A stretch of DNA of 64,000 nt from Dyella flava. Its GTDB lineage: Bacteria; Pseudomonadota; Gammaproteobacteria; Xanthomonadales; Rhodanobacteraceae. Shown here in pieces: positions 52,735-61,875 of this stretch. The notes under the pieces are model-generated. The model was not told the origin of the DNA. It saw nothing but the letters and a program-made list of their open reading frames with translations, and searched no databases. The stretch spans positions 1 through 64,000 of the forward strand of contig NZ_JADIKE010000019.1 in the NCBI RefSeq assembly GCF_016904955.1. Direction: 5' to 3'. Made by a program: the position numbers and the translations under genes. Each line of letters opens with the position of its first letter. Position 1 is the first letter of the stretch.

Positions 52735-55365
52735 TCAAAACGTAAACGTCGCACCAACTTGCGCATACCGGCCGATATCCTCAAACAACGACGGATCGTA
52801 GTAACCACGATACGTATACGTCCATACCGGGTCAAACGGCGGCGCGTGATTGAACAGATTGTCGACGCTCGCGTAGAGCTTCCAATGCTTGATGCCGGTG
52901 TAGCTGACCGAAAGATTGAATTGGCTGTAGGACGGCACATTCGAACCCGCGTCGATTCTTTGCTCGTAAGGGCCGGTGAATTGCCAGGTGAGCGTCGTAC
53001 TCCAGTTGTTCCTGTCCCAGCGAAGGTCCGTATTGCCCCTCCAGCGCGGCAAGGCGCCGCCGAACACAGTGTCGTTCGCGCCGTTGTTGCCGGCGAAGTC
53101 CGCCACGATGCTATCCGGTATTTCGTACTTCCACACATAGGCCCAGTCGCCCGACAAGGTAAAGGTGCCGATCTGGGTGTGCAGGGCCTGGCTGAGGGTC
53201 GTTTCGAAACCCTGAGTATTCAAGTAGGAAATGTTTTCGTAGGGCAGCACATAGAACGGCTTCCCCGGATTGGCATTCACCTCGTTGACGATATTGACCT
53301 GACTGATCACGTCGCTGACGTAGATCTTGTACCAGTCAAAACCGATATCGGTGTTGGTGGTCGGCGACCACTCAAAGCCGATGTTGTAGTTCCTGGTCTT
53401 CTCCGGCTGCAGATCGGGATTGCCGACAAAGTATTCGTTGACGTTCTCGGTGCCGACTGCCTGATAGGTAACGCTGCCCTTCTCGTAGAGTTCGAGCAGC
53501 GTCGGCGCGCGGAAGCCGCTGCTGTAGGAGGCATACATGGTCAACGCCTGTATCGGCTGATAGCGGATCGCATAGTGCGGTGAAAACACTCCGCCGAAGT
53601 CGCCGTAGTGGTCATATCGACCCGACTGGCTGACGGACAGACTTTCCAGTATCGGAATATCAACCTGATAATACGCAGCCGCGATATTGCGCTGGCCATT
53701 CACCGCCTGCGTGTACGGGTTCACAAAATCGATGGAGCCGGCACCGATGTATTCGCTCTGATGCTGGAACTGCGTGCCGAAGCCAAGACCCACTTCGCCG
53801 GCCGGCACCTCGAACAGATTGGAAGTCGAAATCGTCGCATCGAAAGTATCGAGCTTCGAGGTTGCTTGGGTATGGGCTGTACCAAACAGGCCCGGCAACG
53901 TATCAAACGCGGTCGGGTTGAACGTGCTCATCGTGACGCTGTTGAGATAGTTTTGCGCCACGGAAGCGTCGATCTGGTTGGCATATGAATTGGACGCATT
54001 GCTCTCCGAATGTCCGACGGATGTCGCCCAGTCCCATTCGCCGAGTTTTGATGTGCTGAACGAACCTTTGATGCCGAATGAGGCGCGATAGAAGTTCGCG
54101 TTGGTGTTGACCACCATCGCTCTCGGGAAATAGTAGGTCAACGGGGTTCCGTCGACCGTCGGTGCGAACGCCGTATAACCAGTGCCGGGAAGGTAATACA
54201 GCGATGGGACCAGCGCGCCAGCGCCAAAACCGGGCTGCCCCGATGCAAGCGAGGTGGTGTCGTGGCTTCCCCACAGGTCCGCGTATGCCTGCACGTTATC
54301 GCCAAGCTTGAATTCGGCGTGGATCTTCACATTGCTGCGCTTGACCTGGGCCGCGAGTGACTGATCCGCCGCGCCATTCTGCGAGCACACCGTACCAGGC
54401 ATCTTGGTCTGCAGATTGTCTAGCGCGGAGGTCACTTGTGCGCCAGGTCCACATGGCGTCAGCGCCTGCGGCCCGTTAGGCGTCATCCAGAACGAGCTCG
54501 GTTGGGAGAAAAAGCCTCCGTTCAGTCCACTGTAGTCCTCGTTGCTGGTGATATCGCGCTGCGCGAGCGTCACGCCGCTTTGCTCAAAATGACTGGCCGC
54601 AATGGTCAGGTTGTAGCGATCCTTGTCCAGATCGCCGAAGCCGCCCAGCAAGCTGAAATTCGATGTGCCCTGCCCGCCTTGCTGCGCACCACCCACACTT
54701 CCGTCGACCTGAAGTCCCTGAAATTCCTTCTTCATGATGATGTTGACCACACCGGCGATCGCGTCGGAACCGTACTGCGACACCGCGCCGGTCTTGACGA
54801 TCTCGATATGGTCGATCATGTTGATCGGGATCGTATTGAGATCGACGAAGGTATCAGTGCCGCCCGAGGCATACGCATACGGCGCAACACGCTGGCCATC
54901 GACCAGCACCAGGCTGTACTTCACGCTCAGGCCGCGTAAGGCGATGCCCGTCGCGCCCGGCGATTGATTAAGCACCGTGCTCTCGTCATAACTGCTTCCG
55001 GAGTTGGCGCTGGAGTCGCGCAGATAATTCGCGGCCGTGGTAGCACCGCTGGCCTGGATATCTGCGGCCGTGATGCTCTGGACCTGTTGGTAGCCCGTCT
55101 TGTCCGAGCTTCTGATCAGCGAGCCCGTCACTTCGACACCCTTCAGTTCCTGGACCTTGCCATCCGGTGCCGCAGTGCTGGTCGAACCGGGTGTCTGCGT
55201 GGTTGAAGTACTCCCCGGCGCGGTTCCGGCACCGCCTTCGGCAGGTGCGTTTGCGAGCGTGCTCTGCTGGCTTTGCGCAAAGACCGGTACAGCGAAGGCG
55301 GCCGACAACGCCAACTCCGCCAAGAGGATGTTTCTGACGGCTTGTGCCAATGTTCCCTGTTTCAT
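52735..55365 (-). CDS. TonB-dependent outer-membrane receptor, second copy
   Basis: This 876-residue receptor has a signal peptide (MKQGTLAQAVRNILLAELAL, ending VPVFAQS), a Thr/Ser/Gln-rich linker, and a plug beginning VEVTGSLIRSSDKTGYQQVQ with GIALRGLSVKYSLVLVDGQR and VVNIIMKKEFQG. The barrel ends in the aromatic-rich YAQVGATFTF. The start at 55365 gives the normal signal; an upstream ATG adds 17 residues. It shares the plug pattern of the receptor at 555 but is not a close copy. The substrate is unknown, and no sigma/anti-sigma pair is adjacent. Confidence 0.93.
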   Translation of the reverse strand: MKQGTLAQAVRNILLAELALSAAFAVPVFAQSQQSTLANAPAEGGAGTAPGSTSTTQTPGSTSTAAPDGKVQELKGVEVTGSLIRSSDKTGYQQVQSITAADIQASGATTAANYLRDSSANSGSSYDESTVLNQSPGATGIALRGLSVKYSLVLVDGQRVAPYAYASGGTDTFVDLNTIPINMIDHIEIVKTGAVSQYGSDAIAGVVNIIMKKEFQGLQVDGSVGGAQQGGQGTSNFSLLGGFGDLDKDRYNLTIAASHFEQSGVTLAQRDITSNEDYSGLNGGFFSQPSSFWMTPNGPQALTPCGPGAQVTSALDNLQTKMPGTVCSQNGAADQSLAAQVKRSNVKIHAEFKLGDNVQAYADLWGSHDTTSLASGQPGFGAGALVPSLYYLPGTGYTAFAPTVDGTPLTYYFPRAMVVNTNANFYRASFGIKGSFSTSKLGEWDWATSVGHSESNASNSYANQIDASVAQNYLNSVTMSTFNPTAFDTLPGLFGTAHTQATSKLDTFDATISTSNLFEVPAGEVGLGFGTQFQHQSEYIGAGSIDFVNPYTQAVNGQRNIAAAYYQVDIPILESLSVSQSGRYDHYGDFGGVFSPHYAIRYQPIQALTMYASYSSGFRAPTLLELYEKGSVTYQAVGTENVNEYFVGNPDLQPEKTRNYNIGFEWSPTTNTDIGFDWYKIYVSDVISQVNIVNEVNANPGKPFYVLPYENISYLNTQGFETTLSQALHTQIGTFTLSGDWAYVWKYEIPDSIVADFAGNNGANDTVFGGALPRWRGNTDLRWDRNNWSTTLTWQFTGPYEQRIDAGSNVPSYSQFNLSVSYTGIKHWKLYASVDNLFNHAPPFDPVWTYTYRGYYDPSLFEDIGRYAQVGATFTF

Positions 55366-55628
55366 GTTTTTGCCTGTTGATAGATGGCTTCTGTTTTGTC
55401 GGACGCAGTACTCCACCGCAGCCGATACGACGTACCGGCTGATCGAAGCGATGGGTAACCGCGTTTGAATCGTGTTGTCCCTCAGCGCCGCCGAAACTTC
55501 CGCGATGGAAAGGCGGCAGTCAGCGGGCGCTGATCATGGGTGTCTGCAATAACTCGCTTATGCGGGTGCGGATGGCTTCCTTGAAGTCAGGCAGGTTGGA
55601 GGGAGAAAAATCTTGGTGTGCCGGTCAC

Positions 55629-56063
55629 TCAAACAGCACGACGCACCGGCTTCGACAAAAACACTTCAGTAGGTGCGCGCGGCGTACGACCACGCGCAGG
55701 CACGGGATGACCATCACGTTGCACGCGATGCAGCAAGGCACGCATGGGACGGAATTCGTCACGCAGGCCATCAAATGTCCGCATGGCGGCGCGGATCTGT
55801 GCCTGCTCGGCCTCACCGACATACAGATCCGCCGTCACCGCTTCGTGATGCGGAAAAGTGCGCAGCACGATATGAATGCCCGCACCGGTCATCGCACCGA
55901 TTACGCCGTTTGCAGCGGCAGCAGTGAAGTATTCATAACTGATCGGAAGATGGCGGCGTGCAATGTGTTCCATGCAACGTGCCTGGATCGCTTGCGGATC
56001 GCACAGCAGCGCCTTGGGCGCACGGCAGTCAAACCACTCACCGACGAAATGGATGTTCTTCAT
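55629..56063 (-). CDS. AdoMet-decarboxylase-like protein without the pyruvoyl serine
   Basis: A 144-residue protein resembling bacterial S-adenosylmethionine decarboxylase (SpeD) of the Thermotoga type: start HFVGEWFDCRAPKALL, middle GVIGAMTGAGIHIVLRTFPH and following ADLYV. In SpeD this stretch is SESHLTIHTWPE, with Ser63 forming the pyruvoyl group after self-cleavage. Here residues 61-63 are AGI, so Ser63 is replaced by Ile, and His68 is replaced by Arg, while His64 is kept. The protein cannot self-process in the known way and may bind a ligand or partner instead. Its ATG overlaps the stop of a decayed upstream frame (see 56060-56185). Confidence 0.68.
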   Translation of the reverse strand: MKNIHFVGEWFDCRAPKALLCDPQAIQARCMEHIARRHLPISYEYFTAAAANGVIGAMTGAGIHIVLRTFPHHEAVTADLYVGEAEQAQIRAAMRTFDGLRDEFRPMRALLHRVQRDGHPVPARGRTPRAPTEVFLSKPVRRAV

Positions 56064-56185
56064 GACAATGTCTTCGCTGATATGCCAACGATCACGCCGG
56101 CAATGAAGAAAGCATTCCAGCCGCCGATACGGCGGCCGAAAACCTTGGCTAGGGGACCCGATCGATCACTGCGGCGATATCGGTT
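56060..56185 (-). pseudogene. Remnant of a membrane-protein gene coupled to the SpeD-like gene
   Basis: A 41-codon open frame ends TGA overlapping the SpeD-like ATG (ATGA). It reads ...DRSGPLAKVFGRRIGGWNAF followed by FIAGVIVGISAKTLS, a basic stretch then a membrane helix, as at the end of an integral membrane protein. Upstream, a stop codon cuts the frame, and protein-like sequence continues in another frame (TLAEFDEQAVASGAE, TDIAAVIDRV), which suggests frameshifts in a once longer gene. The ATGA overlap indicates that the lost gene and the SpeD-like gene were one operon. Low to moderate confidence. Confidence 0.35.
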
Positions 56186-56488
56186 TATTCAGCACCCGAC
56201 GCAACAGCTTGCTCATCGAACTCGGCGAGGGTGGCCTGGCCGGCCTACGGCAGGTGAGAAATATGTTGAGCAGCGGATCCGGCGTGTGGATCGGCCGAAG
56301 CGGGGCATGCAGGAAGGATGAGAATGACATGGCTCGGTCCCTGTGGTTCGCCGCTTGGCGCGACACGGACACGAGCCGGCATCAAGTCATGCAGACTTGA
56401 GCAGGATGTATCGCGTGCACGTCCAGGCGGATGCTTGAAAGCAATTCGCTGGTTATCCCTGGAGGGGGGCGCATGGTGCTTGGCGTGC

Positions 56489-56794
56489 TTATCGCGAAGG
56501 AGGACGCATGCCGCCGAGCCGGGGCATGCGAACAGCAGGACGAAAATCGACAACCGCGCGGCGCGTGAGTGGCTCCGCGACAGGCTCCGCCAGCCAGCGG
56601 CATTCCAGCGCGCCCGTGGCGTTATTGCGCACCCACTGCACACGCAGCGAGATAGCGCGACGCACGGGAGCATCATGGCGCAAAGTGGTGGTGGGGACGG
56701 CATTCCGCGCACGGCTCACGCCGTGTAATGCCTTGCGTCGGTGGAAAGTGCTGGCCGTACGAGGACGGACCGCACGCAATTGCAGCTTATTCAT
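56489..56794 (-). CDS. Small hypothetical protein with a VQWVRNNATGALECRW motif
   Basis: A 101-residue basic protein preceded by an excellent ribosome site (GAGGTGA, three bases before the ATG). The first half is Arg-rich (MNKLQLRAVRPRTASTFHRR), and the middle, SLRVQWVRNNATGALECRWL, has a pattern of a beta-hairpin that I have seen in small uncharacterised proteins of this order. No signal peptide or membrane segment. Overlapping open frames on the other strand have poorer start sites. Function unknown. Confidence 0.5.
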   Translation of the reverse strand: MNKLQLRAVRPRTASTFHRRKALHGVSRARNAVPTTTLRHDAPVRRAISLRVQWVRNNATGALECRWLAEPVAEPLTRRAVVDFRPAVRMPRLGGMRPPSR

Positions 56795-57598
56795 GACTCA
56801 CCTCGTAAAGCGCCACGGTGGCGCGCGAGGCGAGCCGGACTTCCCTAGTCGTGGAAAGCGCCGGCCAACCGCACGCGGTCGCCGTAGAGGCTTACGTTTG
56901 ATTTTTGGCACGCCAACGTCGGATAGGTGCATCCGAAGCTAGCGCATCGACTAGGAGGGTAACTGTCCATTTCTCGCAGTTGGGTTATTGAAAAGTGCCC
57001 ATGGGCTAACCAAAGGCGTGCGCAAGGTAGCTCTTGCGATATGGGCGCGTCAACCAAAATGACAGAAAAAATATGTAAAAAAACACCTCGCCGAATCCCG
57101 TAAGGATGAGGAAGGGTTTGTATAGCGTACCAATACCGTCTGAACTACTTATTCGTTGCTAGTCAGTGATGGTTTTGCCGCATTCGAATGAACATACGTA
57201 AACATCCTCGCGGAAAAATTCTCGATGGTGTTAGCAGCAGTCGGCACTGAGGCGCTTCCTTGACGTACTCGGAGAACGATCAACAAGAAATGATCGCGAT
57301 ACCAAGTTGTCGCTTAACGAGTTGCGTATCGAACCCGCTACGCTGTGGCGCTTCACCACGCTCGTCAAGACATCCCACCCACCGGCTCTATCGCGGATCA
57401 GAACACTCCTCGACAGCCAGGCCATTAGAAAAGTGTTTTGCACCGTTATTTTCTGAATGCCTGAATTCTCGTGCCAACACTTGATCAAAAAAAATAAACG
57501 TTCTCTCCGCGTAACTTTTTGGCACCAACGTCCATGCTAGGGTTCGCAAGGAGGCGTAGCGCCGCCGCGCGCGCACTCATCCCTCCATCGGAGGACAT
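56795..57598. other. Intergenic region of about 800 bases before mmsA
   Basis: No complete gene is supported. The stretch 56990-57250 is AT-richer than its surroundings. From 57245 on the plus strand, a start-less frame of about 70 codons (RRFLDVLGERSTRNDRDTKL...) has a protein-like look and may be a remnant. The end of the region should hold the mmsA promoter; the mmsA ribosome site is GGAGGA at 57589-57594. Confidence 0.4.
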
Positions 57599-59122
57599 AT
57601 GAGCGTAGTAGAACAAGTTGGCGAGCGCGTGCGCGAGCTGACTCATTTCATCAATGGTCAACGCGCCGCCGGCGCGAGCGGGCGATTCAACGACGTATTC
57701 GATCCGGCGCAAGGCCGCGTTTCGGCCCGCGTGCCGCTCGCCAACGCAACCGATGTCGGCACCGCCCTCGCCGCTGCGAAAGCCGCGTTTCCGGCCTGGA
57801 GCGAAACCCCACCGCTGAAGCGCGCTCGTTTGATGTTCAAGTTCAATGAGCTGCTTGAGGCGCATCTCGACGAAATCGCCGAGATCATCACGAGCGAACA
57901 CGGCAAGCTGTTTTCGGACGCCAAGGGCGAGGTGATACGCGGTATCGAAATCGTCGAATTCGCGTGCGGGATCCCAAACCTGCTTAAGACTGATTTCACC
58001 GATCAGATCGCCGGCGGCATCGACAACTGGAATCTGCGTCAGCCAGTCGGCGTAGCCGCAGGCGTCACGCCATTCAATTTCCCCGCGGTAGTGCCGTGCT
58101 GGATGTTTGTGATGGCGGCAGCATGCGGCAACACATTTGTGCTCAAGCCCTCGGAGCGCACGCCGTCGGCATCCATCCGGCTGGCCGAGCTGTTCATCGA
58201 GGCGGGCTTTCCCAAAGGTGTCTTCAATGTGGTGCATGGCGACAAGGGCGCCGTCGATGCATTGATCGAGCACCCTGATGTGGCCGCAATATCGGTCGTC
58301 GGCTCGACACCCGTCGCCGAATATATCTACAGCGAAAGCGCCAGGCACGGTAAACGCGTGCAGGCGTTGGGCAGCGCGAAGAACCATCTCGTCGTCATGC
58401 CCGATGCCGATCTCGATCAGGCCATTGATGCGCTGATCAACTCGGCGTACGGCTCGGCCGGCGAGCGCTGCATGGCGACCTCAGTCGCGGTGGCGGTGGG
58501 GCGAGTTGGCAAGGAGCTGATCGCGCGTCTCGTGCCGCGTGTACGTTCGCTCAGGATTGGCGGCGGCATGGAGCCCGATCTGGATATGGGGCCGCTCATC
58601 ACCGCCGCGCATCGGACCAAGGTAACGGGCTATATCGAAGCGGGTGTCGCGGCAGGCGCCAAACTCATCGTCGATGGTCGTGGTCATATCGTACCTGGCC
58701 GTGAAAAAGGCTTCTTTCTCGGCGGTTCGCTGTTTGACGACGTGACGCCCGATATGAGCATCTACCGGGAAGAGATTTTCGGGCCGGTTCTGTCGGTGGT
58801 GCACGTGCCCGATCTCGCGAGCGCGATAGCACTCGTCAACGCGCATGAACTGGGTAACTGCGTGTCACTTTTCACATCCGATGGCGGCTCAGCGCGCACA
58901 TTCGCTCGGCAGATCAAGGCAGGCATGGTGGGCATCAACATGCCGAGTCCAGTGCCAGTGGCCTGGCATTCGTTCGGAGGCTGGAAGCGATCGCTGTTCG
59001 GTGATCATCACACGTACGGTCAGGAAGCCGTGCGCTTTTACACGCGCTACAAGAGCATCATCCAGCGCTGGCCCGACAGCATCGCCAAGGGAGCTGAATT
59101 CGCCACAGCTGCCACCAAGTAA
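57599..59122 (+). CDS. mmsA: CoA-acylating methylmalonate-semialdehyde dehydrogenase
   Basis: The 507-residue aldehyde dehydrogenase oxidises methylmalonate semialdehyde to propionyl-CoA and CO2 in valine (and inositol) breakdown. Signs: [28 protein letters not shown], the NAD-binding [10 protein letters not shown], and the catalytic cysteine in [10 protein letters not shown] (Cys291). As in MmsA enzymes, the usual ALDH glutamate region is replaced by [15 protein letters not shown], fitting the CoA-dependent mechanism. The ATG follows GGAGGA. Other valine-pathway genes (mmsB, acyl-CoA dehydrogenase) are not in the window. It is convergent with phaB. Confidence 0.93.
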   Translation: MSVVEQVGERVRELTHFINGQRAAGASGRFNDVFDPAQGRVSARVPLANATDVGTALAAAKAAFPAWSETPPLKRARLMFKFNELLEAHLDEIAEIITSEHGKLFSDAKGEVIRGIEIVEFACGIPNLLKTDFTDQIAGGIDNWNLRQPVGVAAGVTPFNFPAVVPCWMFVMAAACGNTFVLKPSERTPSASIRLAELFIEAGFPKGVFNVVHGDKGAVDALIEHPDVAAISVVGSTPVAEYIYSESARHGKRVQALGSAKNHLVVMPDADLDQAIDALINSAYGSAGERCMATSVAVAVGRVGKELIARLVPRVRSLRIGGGMEPDLDMGPLITAAHRTKVTGYIEAGVAAGAKLIVDGRGHIVPGREKGFFLGGSLFDDVTPDMSIYREEIFGPVLSVVHVPDLASAIALVNAHELGNCVSLFTSDGGSARTFARQIKAGMVGINMPSPVPVAWHSFGGWKRSLFGDHHTYGQEAVRFYTRYKSIIQRWPDSIAKGAEFATAATK

Positions 59123-59146
59123 TCGAACCGAATGTCCCTTTTTTTA

Positions 59147-59310
59147 GCGCTCTCTCCCCTCCGGGGAGAGAGCCTGCCCCGGACTTGATCCGGGGGTTGG
59201 GGTGAGGGGCCACGCTTGCCTCAAACTTCACGGTCACATTGAAGTGCTTTGAGCTGAATGTGACCAAGCATCGCGCAACATTGCGCCCTCACCACAGCCC
59301 CCTTCTCGCT
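59147..59310. repeat. Second copy of the MITE-like repeat element
   Basis: The copy starts CTCTCTCCCCTCCGGGGAGA and contains GGGGTGAGGGGC, CGCTTGCCTCAA, TTGAAGTGCTTTGAGCTGAA and CCAAGCA like the element at 52554. Its left arm holds an extra CCCCGGACTTGATCCGGGG palindrome, also present in the partial copy at 6023-6085. The right arm is more degraded. It lies between the convergent mmsA and phaB genes. Confidence 0.75.
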
Positions 59311-59409
59311 CCTCAAAGCCGAGCACATCCATGTGCCCTCCGCGCGTGCCCAAGGGGAACGGGTGCATATCTCGTTTTTCTCATGCACCCGAGCACGCGC
59401 AGCATCTAC

Positions 59410-60156
59410 TCAATACATGTGCTGACCACCGTTGATGGCCACGTCGCTACCCGTCATGAAGGCAGCAGCATCGCTGCAGATCAAGGCAACGAAGGCCGCG
59501 ATCTCCTCGGGGTGGCCTAGCCTCCCTACCGGAATCTGCGGGATCACCTTGCTTTCCAACACATCCCTGGGCACCGCGGCCAACATGTGTGTATCGATAT
59601 AACCGGGTGACACGGTGTTGACGGTTACGCCATGCCGCGCCAACTCCAGCGCCAGCGATTCGGTAAAGCCATGGATACCCGCCTTGGCCGCCGCGTAATT
59701 GCACTGGCCGAACTGGCCTTTGGTGCCATTGATCGAACCGATGTTGACGATGCGGCCCCAGCCGCGTTCGACCATGCCCGCGCAGAACTGCTTGGTCACG
59801 TTGAACATCGAATCGAGATTGGTGTGCATGACGCTTTCCCAGTCTTCCCTTTCCATCTTAAGGAAGCGTCCATCACGCGTGATGCCGGCGTTATTGACCA
59901 GAATGTCTACCGTATGATCATCCTGCGCGACCTGTTCGGCCAACCGTTGGCATGAGGAAAAGTCGGCCACGTCGACGCCGTAGGCTCCGAAGCGATAGCC
60001 CTGTGTGGCCTGACTTTCAAGCCAGGCATCCACGTGATCGTTGTGCGGGGAATGCGTGACAAGCACGGTACACCCGTTATCGTGCAAGGCTCTGGCAATC
60101 GCCTCGCCGATGCCGCCCATACCGCCGGTCACCAGTGCCACATGTTCAGTGGTCAT
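59410..60156 (-). CDS. phaB: Acetoacetyl-CoA reductase
   Basis: This 248-residue SDR enzyme reduces acetoacetyl-CoA to 3-hydroxybutyryl-CoA for polyhydroxybutyrate synthesis. The NADP site is TGGMGGIGEA near residue 11, with NNAGITRDG, the serine-tyrosine-lysine set in NIGSINGTKGQFGQCNYAAA and KAG, and the PhaB-like end MTGSDVAINGGQHMY. Nine bases separate its start from the phasin stop, so both belong to one operon. No polymerase (phaC) or thiolase gene is in the window. The 3' end is close to the repeat at 59147. Confidence 0.9.
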   Translation of the reverse strand: MTTEHVALVTGGMGGIGEAIARALHDNGCTVLVTHSPHNDHVDAWLESQATQGYRFGAYGVDVADFSSCQRLAEQVAQDDHTVDILVNNAGITRDGRFLKMEREDWESVMHTNLDSMFNVTKQFCAGMVERGWGRIVNIGSINGTKGQFGQCNYAAAKAGIHGFTESLALELARHGVTVNTVSPGYIDTHMLAAVPRDVLESKVIPQIPVGRLGHPEEIAAFVALICSDAAAFMTGSDVAINGGQHMY

Positions 60157-60165
60157 GGGCGCTCC

Positions 60166-60597
60166 CTAGGGCGTTGTGTTGTGGAACAGTTTGAAAAAAT
60201 CGCCCATGTTCGTGCTGAAAGCGTTGCTGGCGTCAAGCTCGCCCATCGCCTTGACTGAATCGTGCTGCCACATCGAAAACGCTTCCTGCAATCCGCTCAG
60301 GAAGCGGGTTTGATTGGCGACTGCCGTCTTGACGATCGATGGCTCATTGCCCGTCTTTGCTCGCATCAGACTCAGCAAGGCTTCGCCGGGAATCGTCGCC
60401 AGCGAATGCCAATCTGCATTCTGGGAGACCCTTTCGATCTGTTCCTGCGTTGCGGTGACTTGTTCTCCGGCCGCGTGGCTGAAGGCGTTGACCCAGTGTT
60501 GTCCACACTCCTTCAGCAGCTTGTTGGTGCGCAGCGCAAATTGCAGGTTGGCTTTATACAGTTCGAAAGGGATGTCGTTGCGGGCGGTGACGGGCAT
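60166..60597 (-). CDS. Phasin family protein
   Basis: The 143-residue helical protein covers polyhydroxybutyrate granules. It starts MPVTARNDIPFELYKANLQF and has the typical phasin pattern LRTNKLLKECGQHWVNAFSH, AAGEQVTATQEQIERVSQNA, with Ala-rich amphipathic helices and no strong signal. The start at 60597 is supported by GAGGAGG on the minus strand. It is first in an operon with phaB, which links it firmly to polymer storage. Length fits PhaP-like phasins. Confidence 0.8.
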   Translation of the reverse strand: MPVTARNDIPFELYKANLQFALRTNKLLKECGQHWVNAFSHAAGEQVTATQEQIERVSQNADWHSLATIPGEALLSLMRAKTGNEPSIVKTAVANQTRFLSGLQEAFSMWQHDSVKAMGELDASNAFSTNMGDFFKLFHNTTP

Positions 60598-61053
60598 GAT
60601 GGCCTCCTCGGGGATGGAAGGGCTGCCTCCCTGCGACAAAGCAATAATTCAGGCTTGGCGTGACGACTAGCCATGCACATGAAAAAGCTTTTCCTTTTTA
60701 CAACGTGGGTGGGGCGGCGCAACTGTACACCTCGAACAAGCATGTAACCAACCCCCCAATTGTTTATTGAACCAATTTGTCGATTAAATTTATTTAATCC
60801 ACAAACTTATTCGCCCTTATCGATAAAAATTTTACGCAAGCAGCATGTTGCGCATCTTGATCGTGATCCACCTTTGGGAGTAGGAAGAACGACCCCGCGC
60901 TTAAGACCAAGAGATCGCCTTGACGCATAAGACGGGGGAAAAGCCACATTATTCCCATGGAGAGGCTTGTCGTGCAAAAAGCGCTGCGTCATTCAGCGCT
61001 TCTCGTCATGTTGGCGTAGATGGTGTTCTTGATGTTGCTGCGCGCATTAGTCC
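60598..61053. other. AT-rich promoter region of the phasin operon
   Basis: No gene is supported. Positions 60740-60840 are very AT-rich (AATTGTTTATTGAACCAATT and following TTAAATTTATTTAAT), as expected for a strong promoter of the phasin operon on the minus strand. A possible 20-codon frame at 60957 is too short to support. Confidence 0.45.
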
Positions 61054-61099
61054 GCCGATAAACGGGACGTGCTCAAGAGCCTCCGTCCCGTTTATCGGC
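61054..61099. terminator. Terminator after the secreted 147-aa gene
   Basis: A perfect 16-bp stem (GCCGATAAACGGGACG against its complement) encloses a 14-base loop. It lies 36 bases beyond the stop of the minus-strand gene at 61136. Towards the plus strand it is followed by TTTTT (61106-61110), so it may act in both directions. Confidence 0.78.
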
Positions 61100-61135
61100 C
61101 TCGCATTTTTGCTGTCGCCTCACTGCGCAACGACG

Positions 61136-61579
61136 CTACGGACTCTTCAATTCGTCGAATTTCGCTTTGTCGAAATACTTTGACATTCCGGACAAGCCTT
61201 TCAAGACATCTGGATTAATAAACAGCTCCCTTCCAGCCACTTGACCCAGCGCCTGAAAACTTTGCGACATGGCGAATGCGCCTTCGTTCTTAAGTGCCGC
61301 CCTGGCCTCATCCCTGCACGTCACCGTCAACAATCGAGTGTACAGATCCGCCATTCGCTTATTGGCAAGATCAAACTCGGCATCAGAAACGGTCGCCATG
61401 GACGCCACTGCCGGATGTCGCGACATGGCGGCAAACATCCATTGCACAAAGACCACGTGATCATCCATCGTGCTCTTTCCCACCAGGCACTGTGACAAGG
61501 CATCGCTATAGGGCCCTGCCTGCACCGCACTGGATAGCAGCAACAAGCCTGCTGCCAGCAAGCTCTTTCGAAACTTCAT
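61136..61579 (-). CDS. Secreted hypothetical protein with two cysteines
   Basis: The 147-residue protein starts MKFRKSLLAAGLLLLSSAVQ with a signal peptide cut after AQA. The mature part has two cysteines (ALSQCLVGK and VTCRDEA) that could form a disulfide, and is helical in between (VFVQWMFAAMSRHPAVASMA). I have seen similar short periplasmic proteins in this bacterial order but know no function. The start at 61579 follows GGGGGAAAA. It stands alone. Confidence 0.7.
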   Translation of the reverse strand: MKFRKSLLAAGLLLLSSAVQAGPYSDALSQCLVGKSTMDDHVVFVQWMFAAMSRHPAVASMATVSDAEFDLANKRMADLYTRLLTVTCRDEARAALKNEGAFAMSQSFQALGQVAGRELFINPDVLKGLSGMSKYFDKAKFDELKSP

Positions 61580-61875
61580 GTTTTCCCCCAATCCGTTTTT
61601 GCTGATTTGAAATACGCCATTTCCTTTCCAAAAGGCGCACTGACCGATAATCCTTTAAAACGGGCTTTGTGCCAAGCCGCTTTAGGAAACCGTCGCTTCC
61701 GCGGGAATAACGGCGCGACAAATCCGGGTTGTTGCGAAGAATCATTGGTTTTCACCGGGGAAAGGCGGGCGTATCCCGGACTTTGGCCACCTCTTCAAGG
61801 CTTGCTTGAAACCGGCCTCGCCATCCCCGGAGCACGTGAGTGCTACGATGGACCATCCTAGGGGGAGCCAGACGC

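Noticed and set aside
55536..56321. 261-codon plus-strand frame overlapping the SpeD-like gene
   Set aside because: The minus-strand product has recognisable fold motifs; the plus-strand frame is rich in His/Arg and matches nothing.
56245..56712. 155-codon minus-strand frame near the small hypothetical gene
   Set aside because: It overlaps the better-supported frame at 56489-56794, has no ribosome site, and shows shadow-like Cys/Pro/His bias.
60920..61183. 87-codon plus-strand frame across the terminator at 61054
   Set aside because: It runs through a strong palindrome, lacks a ribosome site and has no protein-like pattern.
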